From assembly GCA_020719895.1 (NCBI GenBank), contig DYPM01000017.1, forward strand, positions 2,557 through 12,031: 9,475 nucleotides of DNA, written 5' to 3'. This stretch comes from Sulfurovum sp. GTDB lineage: Bacteria > Campylobacterota > Campylobacteria > Campylobacterales > Sulfurovaceae. The notes under the pieces are model-generated. The model had not been told where the DNA came from. It made no database searches and was given only the letters and a program-made list of their open reading frames with translations. A program made the position numbers and the translations under genes. Each line of letters opens with the position of its first letter. Positions within the stretch are counted from its first letter, which is position 1. This document shows, in pieces, positions 1 through 5,424 of the stretch.

Positions 1-764
1 TAAAAGTAGGGATTGTTGGAAGTACTGGAAGAGTGGGAAATCTGCTCATTGACGCACTCCTTGAAGATGAGATATTTTCATTGGGTGCAGTGCACGTATC
101 CCATACGCTTAAGCGAGATCTTCCTTCTAATGTAATGGTAACAAACTCGATTGGCGTGTTGCTTGAGAGTTGTGATGTCGTCATCGACTTTTCTGTGCCT
201 GAGGCTACACAAGAGTTGTGTGAAGAGGCACTCAAAAATCCCAAACCTTTAGTGGTAGCTACAACGGGATTGAGTGAACATCAGCAAAATCTTTTGATTG
301 AAGCTTCCAAAAAAATGCCAGTGCTTTACTCTTCTAATATGTCAGCAGGTATTGCTCTGCTCAAACAACTTGTGGAGCAAGTTTCAAAAACACTTCAAGA
401 TTTTGATATTGAAATCGTAGAGCATCACCATCGACACAAAATAGACGCACCCAGCGGTACTGCTTTGACGCTTGGTGAGTTTGCTGCTAAAGGACGAAAT
501 TTGACTCTTGATGCAGTACGTATTTCGGGCAGAGATGGTCAAATTGGTGCAAGAAGCAAAGAAGAGATTGCAGTTATGGCACTAAGAGGCGGTGATATCG
601 TAGGCAGACACACGGTTGGATTTTATAATGATGGAGAATATTTGGAGTTTAGTCACACAGCAACGAGTCGAGAAACTTTCTCAAAGGGAGCCTTGCGAGC
701 TGCTAAATGGCTTATTGACAAACCTTGTGGTCTCTACTCTATCAATGATTGTCTTGGAATATAG
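1..764 (+). CDS. dapB: 4-hydroxy-tetrahydrodipicolinate reductase (5' end cut by window)
   Basis: DapB reduces the DapA product with NAD(P)H in the cytoplasmic route to meso-diaminopimelate and lysine. The frame is open from base 3 and already encodes KVGIVGSTGRVG, the N-terminal Rossmann nucleotide-binding loop, so the GTG at 33 is an internal Val codon, not the start. Only one or a few codons are missing on the left. Counting from base 3, the family signature EHHHRHKIDAPSGTA falls near residues 140-154, with the catalytic His cluster (about 141-143) and Lys146. ATTGLS near 87-92 and the C-terminal GRDGQIG, GGDIVGRHTVGF and ATSRETF segments also fit. At about 254 residues it is normal length for a bacterial DapB. 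The stop is TAG at 762-764, and purF begins 3 bp later, so the two are almost certainly cotranscribed. Family assignment is secure from the signature. Confidence 0.96.
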   Translation, partial: KVGIVGSTGRVGNLLIDALLEDEIFSLGAVHVSHTLKRDLPSNVMVTNSIGVLLESCDVVIDFSVPEATQELCEEALKNPKPLVVATTGLSEHQQNLLIEASKKMPVLYSSNMSAGIALLKQLVEQVSKTLQDFDIEIVEHHHRHKIDAPSGTALTLGEFAAKGRNLTLDAVRISGRDGQIGARSKEEIAVMALRGGDIVGRHTVGFYNDGEYLEFSHTATSRETFSKGALRAAKWLIDKPCGLYSINDCLGI

Positions 765-767
765 TTA

Positions 768-2132
768 ATGTGTGCAATTGTCGGTGTATTTGGTTCTCAC
801 AATGCCTCAAAAGTAGCCTATTACTCTCTTTTTGCGATGCAACATCGAGGACAAGAATCTACAGGTATTTCTACATCAGATGGTGATCGTATTCATCTCA
901 TCAAAAACCGTGGTCTTGTGACAGAAGTATTTAATGATAATGATTTTAAGGTGCTTGCAGGAAAGTGTGCTATTGGTCACAATCGTTACTCTACAGCAGG
1001 AGATGATTCTATGCTTGATGCACAGCCTGTTTTTGCACGTTATAAGTTGGGAGAAATTTCAGTTGTTCATAACGGTAATTTAGTCAACAAATACGAAGTA
1101 CGAAAAGCGTTGATTGACAAAGGAGCAATTTTTCAGACAGGCATGGATACTGAAAATATTGTTCATTTAATAGCAAAATCCAAAAAAGATGCATTGGTAG
1201 ATCGCATCAAAGATATGTTGCAACAGATTGAAGGTGCATATTGTTTGGCGATACAGAGTCGCTCAAAAATGTTTGTGATTCGAGATCGCTTTGGAATTCG
1301 CCCTCTTTCTCTTGGACGATTGGCTGATGGTGGTTGGATTGTAGCTTCGGAGACTTGTGCATTTGAACTTGTTGGTGCTACTTTTATTCGTGATATTGAG
1401 CCAGGGGAAATGATGATTTTTGAAGAGGGAATAGAGCCTTACTCTGAGATACTTTTTGAATCTGATTATCGTCCTTGTGCCTTTGAGTATATTTATTTTG
1501 CAAGACCAGATTCCATTATTGATGGCGTTAATGTATACCAAAGTCGTATTGAAATGGGAAGAAGACTTGCAGAAGAGTCGCCTGTGGACGTGGATTTAGT
1601 TTTGCCTATTCCTGATAGTGGCGTAGCGGCCGCGAAAGGATATGCACAAGGATTGGGTGTGCCATTTGAAATGGGAATCGTACGCAACCATTATATAGGT
1701 CGTACTTTTATTGAGCCAACACAAGAGATACGTGATCTTAAAGTGAAACTCAAACTCTCCCCAATAAGACATCTTATAGAAAATAAACGCGTTGCTATTG
1801 TTGATGATTCTTTGGTGCGTGGCACGACCTCTAAGCAGATTGTAAAAATGTTACTTGAAGCAGGTGCGAAAGAGGTGCATATGCGTATTGCTGCACCTGA
1901 AATAAAGTTTCCTTGTCGCTATGGCATCGATACACCAACACGACAAGAGCTGATTTCTGCAAATTTCACACCTAAAGAGATAGCTGAAAAAATTGGTGCT
2001 ACTTCGTTAGGATTTTTATCTATTGAGGGGCTTAAAGCATCGCTTCGCTTTGATCGAACTTACTCTTTGGTTAGTTTTGATGGGAATTATTTTGCAGGAG
2101 GCAATGCAAACTCTCCAAGTTGTAGCGAATAA
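768..2132 (+). CDS. purF: Amidophosphoribosyltransferase (glutamine PRPP amidotransferase)
   Basis: PurF makes 5-phosphoribosylamine from PRPP and glutamine, the first committed step of purine synthesis. The 454-residue product starts MCAIVGVFG, so removal of Met1 would expose the N-terminal nucleophile Cys without a longer propeptide. The Ntn glutaminase half shows HRGQESTGI (26-34), GHNRYSTAG (70-78) and HNGNL (101-105). The phosphoribosyltransferase half shows FARPDS (244-249), PIPDSGV (280-286), IEPTQE (315-320) and the PRPP loop VAIVDDSLVRGTTS (342-355). Compared with the Bacillus-type Fe-S enzyme, Cys237 and Cys383 sit where two cluster ligands are expected, but the C-terminal CxxC is replaced by Ser433-x-x-Ser436 in SLVSFDGNYF. 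A [4Fe-4S] cluster is therefore unlikely. It lies 3 bp behind dapB with no strong Shine-Dalgarno, suggesting translational coupling. The last six codons form one arm of a hairpin that crosses the stop. Confidence 0.97.
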   Translation: MCAIVGVFGSHNASKVAYYSLFAMQHRGQESTGISTSDGDRIHLIKNRGLVTEVFNDNDFKVLAGKCAIGHNRYSTAGDDSMLDAQPVFARYKLGEISVVHNGNLVNKYEVRKALIDKGAIFQTGMDTENIVHLIAKSKKDALVDRIKDMLQQIEGAYCLAIQSRSKMFVIRDRFGIRPLSLGRLADGGWIVASETCAFELVGATFIRDIEPGEMMIFEEGIEPYSEILFESDYRPCAFEYIYFARPDSIIDGVNVYQSRIEMGRRLAEESPVDVDLVLPIPDSGVAAAKGYAQGLGVPFEMGIVRNHYIGRTFIEPTQEIRDLKVKLKLSPIRHLIENKRVAIVDDSLVRGTTSKQIVKMLLEAGAKEVHMRIAAPEIKFPCRYGIDTPTRQELISANFTPKEIAEKIGATSLGFLSIEGLKASLRFDRTYSLVSFDGNYFAGGNANSPSCSE

Positions 2133-2146
2133 AATGCTACAACTTG
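2116..2146 (+). terminator. Perfect 11-bp hairpin across the purF stop codon
   Basis: CAAGTTGTAGC (2116-2126) is the exact reverse complement of GCTACAACTTG (2136-2146), with a 9-nt loop that contains the purF TAA. No T tract follows on either strand, so it is not a textbook intrinsic terminator. It may instead protect the mRNA 3' end, or assist termination together with the larger palindrome 45 bp downstream. The structure is directly visible; its role is inferred. Confidence 0.55.
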
Positions 2147-2164
2147 AGATTATGAAATAGATTA

Positions 2165-2267
2165 TGGGTATCTCCCAAAAAACCCCATCTTGTCATTGTG
2201 GGCTTGACTCGCAATCTCGTATTTGGGACATACGAGATACCGAATCAAGTTCGGTATGACGGTTTTT
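2165..2267. repeat. Multi-arm palindromic repeat element between convergent purF and infC
   Basis: The core at 2192-2260 has a closing stem GTCAT (2192-2196) with ATGAC (2256-2260) and, inside it, three hairpins. Arm 1 is TTGTGGG with CTCGCAA around loop CTTGA (2196-2214, two G-T pairs). Arm 2 is ATCTCGTAT (2214-2222) with ATACGAGAT (2230-2238), perfect. Arm 3 is ATACCGAA with TTCGGTAT around TCAAG (2237-2257). Arm ends share a base or two, so not all can form at full length at once. The whole core also folds as one long imperfect palindrome. From memory, the GTCATTGxGGGCTTGACxCGCAATCTC ... ACCGAATCAAGTTCGGTATGAC pattern resembles a dispersed non-coding palindromic repeat found in several proteobacterial genomes. 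Flanking AAAAAACC (2177-2184) and GGTTTTT (2261-2267) are also complementary. No coding sequence lies here. Confidence 0.7.
2177..2267. terminator. Probable bidirectional terminator for purF and infC
   Basis: On the + strand the palindrome is followed by GGTTTTTAG (T5 at 2263-2267). On the - strand it is followed, after a short GATGGGG spacer, by T6 (2182-2177). The element fills the 145-bp space between two converging genes, so it is well placed to stop transcription from both sides. Efficiency cannot be judged from sequence: the spacer on the - strand makes that side less classical. Confidence 0.55.
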
Positions 2268-2277
2268 AGAGGTTTCC

Positions 2278-2823
2278 TTATTTCTGTGGCGTTACATACA
2301 TATTGATATAGCGTCCTTCAAGATGGGGTGCTTTTTCGAGTATTCCGATATCTTCAAGCATAGGCCATACGCGATTGAGTACATCAATTCCCCATTCAGG
2401 ATTGGACATTTCGCGACCTTTTAGAAAAACTCTCAATCTTACGTGTTTACCTTTTTCAAGAAATTCTCGAGTATGTTTGACTTTAAAAGCAACATCATTT
2501 TCAGCAATTTTGCACGAGAATTTGACCTCTTTGACCTCAATTTGTTTTTGATTTTTTTTGGCTTCTTTCTTTTTTTTCTCTTGTTCATATTTGAATTTGC
2601 TGTAGTCCATAATTTTTGCTACAGGCGGTGTTGCATCAGGAGAGATGATCACCAAATCAAGTCCAGCCTCTTCGGCTTTCTGAAGGGCTTCAGCCTTTGA
2701 AATAATTCCAAGTTGTTCTCCATCTTGAGAGAGTACTCTTAATTCCAAGATGCGAATGGTTTCATTCATCATCACATCACTTGCTTTTTTGCTCCCTTTG
2801 TTTCGGGTGGTTGGTTTGTTCAA
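2278..2823 (-). CDS. infC: Translation initiation factor IF-3 (TTG start)
   Basis: IF-3 binds the 30S subunit, keeps it apart from 50S and checks start codon and initiator tRNA pairing. The 181-residue product has the expected two-domain plan. The N domain includes ISKAEALQKAEEAGLDLVIISPDATPPVAKIMDYSKFKYE (41-80). A lysine-rich linker helix follows (81-93), then the C domain with KVKHTREFLEKGKHVRLRVFLKGRE (114-138). The best start is TTG at 2823-2821, in the string TTGA where it overlaps the thrS TGA stop. An AAGG lies 6 nt upstream. An ATG at residue 18 or 19 would lack a close ribosome site, though homologues with a shorter N-terminus make it possible. Rare start codons are known for infC in E. 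coli (AUU), where IF-3 represses its own translation. rpmI and rplT, the usual downstream partners, are absent: the next gene is convergent purF. Confidence 0.96.
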   Translation of the reverse strand: MNKPTTRNKGSKKASDVMMNETIRILELRVLSQDGEQLGIISKAEALQKAEEAGLDLVIISPDATPPVAKIMDYSKFKYEQEKKKKEAKKNQKQIEVKEVKFSCKIAENDVAFKVKHTREFLEKGKHVRLRVFLKGREMSNPEWGIDVLNRVWPMLEDIGILEKAPHLEGRYINMYVTPQK

Positions 2824-4634
2824 ATTTTACCTTTTTTTAATTCTTGTGTTAGTTCTTCAATAAACGCTTCTTGCGTCAAGTTGTATTGTTCTCTTGTTTG
2901 TCTGTTGCGTATTGCTACGCCACTGTTTGCCATCTCTTCATCTCCTATGATTGCAACATATGGCACACGTTGTTTTTCTGCATTTCTGATGCGTTTGTTG
3001 AGTGAGTCATTTTTGTCATATACCTCAACATCAATATCTGCGTTCATCAATTTTTGTTTTAATATGTGGGCATAGCTTGCATGTGCTTCAGAGATTGGTA
3101 CGATGATCACTTGTAATGGTGCAAGAAAGAGTGGAAACTCTCCTGCAAAATGTTCTGTCAAGATTGCAATAAATCGCTCAAATGAACCAAGAATGGCTCT
3201 ATGAATCATTACGGGTTGTTTGCGCGTATTATCCTCGGCGACATATTCCACTTCAAACCGCTGCGGAAGATTAAAGTCTACTTGAATCGTACCACATTGC
3301 CATTTTCGTCCGAGTGCATCAGTGATTTTCACATCAATCTTAGGACCATAAAATGCTCCGCCACCTTCGTCAATCGTATAGGAAAGATTATTTTGTTCAA
3401 GAGCATCTTTGAGTCCTTTTGTTGCCATCTCCCATACTGCTTCTTCACCGATTGCTTTTTGCGGTTTGGTTGCTATCTCCATCGTGTAGTTAAAACCAAA
3501 AAGTTTCATAACCGCATCAACAAACTCTACAACCCTAATGACCTCTGGAGCAATCTGCTCGGGCGTACAGAAGATGTGAGCATCATCTTGAGTAAACTCT
3601 CGAACTCTCAAAAGCCCATGAAGCACTCCCGATTTCTCATGTCGATGCACTACGCCATATTCGTAATAACGCAACGGTAACTCTCGATAGCTTTTTTGTG
3701 TTTGTTTAAAAATCTGAATATGACCAATGCAGTTCATCGGTTTTATACCATACTCTTGTTCGTCAATTTCAGTAATGTACATATTTTCACCATAGCAAGC
3801 GTAGTGTCCTGAGGTGTGCCACATTGCTGCTTTGAGAATTTCAGGTCCTCGTACAGGTTGATATCCTCTTGAGCGGTGTGCTTTATGCAAAATCTCTTCA
3901 AGCTTGAGACGAAGTTTTGCTCCTTTTGGCATCCAAAATGGAAGCCCAGCTCCCGCCTCATCATTGAACATAAAGAGTTCCATTTCAGCACCAATTTTGC
4001 GGTGATCACGTTTTTTTGCCTCTTCGATCATTGTAAGATAAGCTACAAGAGACTCTTTGTCTGCAAATGCAATCCCATAAATTCTTGTCAGCATTTCAGC
4101 ATTTTCATCTCCACCCAAATATGCACCAGCAATACGCGTAAGCTTGAAGTTGTTGAGGAAACGGAGCGAAGGAACATGAGGACCACGACAGAGATCTTCA
4201 AACTCTCCTTGTTTGTACACCGAAAGTATTTCGTCAGGAATTCTGCTAATCACCGCTTGTTTGAGATCGTCTTTTGCGAATTTTTTGATCGCTTCGCTTT
4301 TTGAAAGCGTGTACTTCTCAATTAAATACTTCTTTTTGATCAGTTCTTTCATCTTTTTTTCGATGGTTTTAAGCTCTTCTTCGCCAATTTTTTGATCAAC
4401 CCTAAAATCATAATAGAAACCCTCATCAACTACAGGTCCAACAAAAAATTGTGAATTTGGATAGAGTTCAGTAATGGCTTGTGCCATCAAGTGGGCAGTG
4501 GAGTGACGTATGATTTCTAACGCTTTGTCGCTGTTGTCATACGTGATAGGAGTCAGATTTGAAGTCTCATCCGCACTTTGTATATCTATGATTGTTCCGT
4601 TGTGATCTAAATAACCAATAATATTTTCGCTCAA
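2820..4634 (-). CDS. thrS: Threonyl-tRNA synthetase (TTG start, short N-terminus)
   Basis: This class II synthetase charges tRNA-Thr. The 604-residue product carries the editing domain motifs HSTAH (44-48) and CRGPH (149-153), which clear mischarged Ser-tRNA. The catalytic core follows, with zinc ligands expected at Cys302 (MNCIGH), His353 (DDAHIF) and His478 (MIHRA). Motif 2 is HRHEKSGVLHGLLRVREFTQDD (330-351) and motif 3 is HRAILGSFERF (478-488). The anticodon-binding domain fills about 500-600. Only about 43 residues precede the first editing motif, against about 70 in E. coli, so the N-terminal TGS domain is reduced or absent; shortened forms are, as I recall, normal in Campylobacterota. 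The start TTG at 4634-4632 has AAAGGA 5 nt upstream. The stop overlaps the infC start by 4 nt, so infC is probably translationally coupled. A strong -10 lies about 45 bp upstream. Confidence 0.98.
   Translation of the reverse strand: MSENIIGYLDHNGTIIDIQSADETSNLTPITYDNSDKALEIIRHSTAHLMAQAITELYPNSQFFVGPVVDEGFYYDFRVDQKIGEEELKTIEKKMKELIKKKYLIEKYTLSKSEAIKKFAKDDLKQAVISRIPDEILSVYKQGEFEDLCRGPHVPSLRFLNNFKLTRIAGAYLGGDENAEMLTRIYGIAFADKESLVAYLTMIEEAKKRDHRKIGAEMELFMFNDEAGAGLPFWMPKGAKLRLKLEEILHKAHRSRGYQPVRGPEILKAAMWHTSGHYACYGENMYITEIDEQEYGIKPMNCIGHIQIFKQTQKSYRELPLRYYEYGVVHRHEKSGVLHGLLRVREFTQDDAHIFCTPEQIAPEVIRVVEFVDAVMKLFGFNYTMEIATKPQKAIGEEAVWEMATKGLKDALEQNNLSYTIDEGGGAFYGPKIDVKITDALGRKWQCGTIQVDFNLPQRFEVEYVAEDNTRKQPVMIHRAILGSFERFIAILTEHFAGEFPLFLAPLQVIIVPISEAHASYAHILKQKLMNADIDVEVYDKNDSLNKRIRNAEKQRVPYVAIIGDEEMANSGVAIRNRQTREQYNLTQEAFIEELTQELKKGKI
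2830..2834 (-). promoter_or_regulatory. infC ribosome binding site, inside thrS
   Basis: AAAGG on the - strand lies within the last thrS codons, 6 nt before the TTG used by infC. It supports the TTG as the true start and implies coupling to thrS translation. Confidence 0.5.
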
Positions 4635-4639
4635 AGTAT

Positions 4640-4645
4640 TCCTTT
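4640..4645 (-). promoter_or_regulatory. thrS ribosome binding site
   Basis: AAAGGA on the - strand sits 5 nt before the TTG at 4634-4632. No in-frame ATG or GTG has a comparable site, so it decides the start of thrS. Confidence 0.65.
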
Positions 4646-4676
4646 GTTTTTCAATTAATTTCTAAAAAATGTGAAG

Positions 4677-4682
4677 ATTATA
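4677..4682 (-). promoter_or_regulatory. thrS promoter -10 box
   Basis: A perfect TATAAT on the - strand (4682-4677) is preceded by TGG, giving a TGn extended -10. No TTGACA-like -35 is visible at the usual distance, which fits the housekeeping promoters of Campylobacterota. Transcription would begin near 4670, leaving a leader of about 36 nt, too short for a T-box or a large riboswitch. The 13-mer TATAATCTTCACA here recurs at the secG promoter. Confidence 0.65.
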
Positions 4683-4717
4683 CCAAAATCCATCGCAAGA
4701 TATTTGAAAATATTAAT

Positions 4718-4745
4718 TGAACTCTCTGAAAAATCAGAGTGTTCA
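4718..4745. repeat. 28-bp inverted repeat upstream of thrS
   Basis: TGAAC-T-CTCTGA (4718-4729) and TCAGAG-T-GTTCA (4734-4745) are complementary at 11 of 12 positions (one T-T mismatch) around an AAAA loop. It lies 137-164 bp past the secG stop and about 36 bp upstream of the thrS -10 on the same strand. It could be a secG transcription terminator (the - strand then reads only moderately T-rich ATTAATATTTTC) or an operator for thrS. The remaining gap, 4746-4880, shows no RNA gene, repeat or convincing reading frame. Confidence 0.5.
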
Positions 4746-4880
4746 CAAGAGCGACCAGTCGATAGAGCCGTTTGCTGAAGACCTAATTTTGAGCATTTTC
4801 CAGATGGTTCAATTTGCAATAGAGGAAGGATGAAGTGCGTAGGAGATATTGGCTTGAAGCATATAAGCGTTGAAGTTTGA

Positions 4881-5324
4881 CTATTGAGCATTAGAAGATG
4901 GCGTAGCGATATTTGGCACTTCGTTGCTTACTGGCACTGCTGGTATGTCTTGGGTTGATGTTTTTTGAGTTTGTTCTAGTGTTTTTGGAACACTTGGTGC
5001 CATTGGCACTTCATTGCTGATAGGTGCTGCTGGTGTATTTGGAATCAATTGTTTTTGTGTTTGTTCTTTTGGAAGTTGATCTGTCACTGAACGACTGCTT
5101 TCATTGCTGTAAAGAAATCCCAAAACAAGAGTATTCAAAACCAAAAGACCTGCCAATGTAAAAGTTGTTTTAGCCAAAAAACTGGTCGGTCCTTTTGCTC
5201 CAAAAAGTGATTCATTGCTACCGCTATAGGCACCCAGTCCGATACTTGAGCTTTTTTGAAGGAGTACAGCGATCGTGATAGAGATCGCAAGTAGAATTTG
5301 TACGACGAATAGAGTTGATGTCAT
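4881..5324 (-). CDS. secG: Preprotein translocase subunit SecG with duplicated Pro-rich tail
   Basis: SecG is the small auxiliary subunit of the SecYEG channel in the inner membrane. Of the 147 residues, 1-75 are typical: a membrane helix at about 4-23, the conserved loop LLQKSSSIGLGAYSGSNESLFG (21-42) continuing into GPTSFLAKTT (45-54), then a second helix at about 55-73. Residues 76-147 form a hydrophilic Pro/Gln/Ser/Thr-rich tail containing two copies of a module beginning EQTQK and ending SNEVP (87-107 and 117-137, period 30 residues). The start is ATG at 5324-5322 with AAAGAGG about 5 nt upstream. The frame stays open back to 5450, but that would add 42 residues across the promoter and overlap bioC. 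In relatives secG often stands directly before frr-pyrE; here it lies 2.3 kb from them. Confidence 0.93.
   Translation of the reverse strand: MTSTLFVVQILLAISITIAVLLQKSSSIGLGAYSGSNESLFGAKGPTSFLAKTTFTLAGLLVLNTLVLGFLYSNESSRSVTDQLPKEQTQKQLIPNTPAAPISNEVPMAPSVPKTLEQTQKTSTQDIPAVPVSNEVPNIATPSSNAQ
4914..5066 (-). repeat. Tandem 90-bp period repeat inside the secG tail
   Basis: Codons 87-107 (5066-5004) and 117-137 (4976-4914) encode two copies of the same 21-residue module, matching at most positions, and the 90-bp spacing keeps the frame. The segment between them (MAPSVPKTL) has a weaker counterpart after copy two. This looks like an in-frame duplication that has since diverged. Confidence 0.75.
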
Positions 5325-5363
5325 CAATGCCTCTTTATGATTTTGTATGCCCTCAAATATGGG

Positions 5364-5369
5364 TATAAT
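5364..5369 (+). promoter_or_regulatory. bioC promoter -10 box, facing the secG -10
   Basis: TATAAT on the + strand would start transcription near 5376, inside the secG -10, with a leader of about 49 nt. Together the two boxes form TATAATTGTGAAGATTATA, so RNA polymerase could hardly occupy both at once. A weak TTGTAT at 5343-5348 is the only -35-like hexamer, with short 15-bp spacing. Confidence 0.55.
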
Positions 5370-5376
5370 TGTGAAG

Positions 5377-5382
5377 ATTATA
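5377..5382 (-). promoter_or_regulatory. secG promoter -10 box
   Basis: TATAAT on the - strand (5382-5377), within TATAATCTTCACA, would start transcription near 5370 and give a leader of about 46 nt for secG. No clear -35 is seen. The box lies downstream of, and facing, the bioC -10 at 5364-5369. Confidence 0.65.
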
Positions 5383-5424
5383 TCTAAATAATATTGAAAA
5401 ACGCATAAAAAGGATTGTAACGAT

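Noticed and set aside
33..764. GTG at 33 as the dapB start
   Set aside because: The frame is open upstream and encodes the KVGIVGSTGR part of the nucleotide-binding loop, so the true start lies just left of the window.
2165..2267. tRNA or other cloverleaf RNA gene
   Set aside because: The arms do not match tRNA: no TTC-type T loop, no anticodon arm spacing and no acceptor stem of 7 bp. A palindromic repeat explains it better.
3201..3680. Forward frame of 159 codons inside thrS
   Set aside because: Antisense shadow of a strongly conserved synthetase gene; composition and sequence resemble no protein.
4635..4676. T-box or riboswitch leader for thrS
   Set aside because: The predicted leader is only about 36 nt and has no specifier hairpin or T-box sequence.
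4655..4891. Reverse 78-residue frame upstream of thrS
   Set aside because: No ribosome site, overlap with the secG end and passage through the thrS promoter; no domain recognised. Kept only as a low-interest observation.
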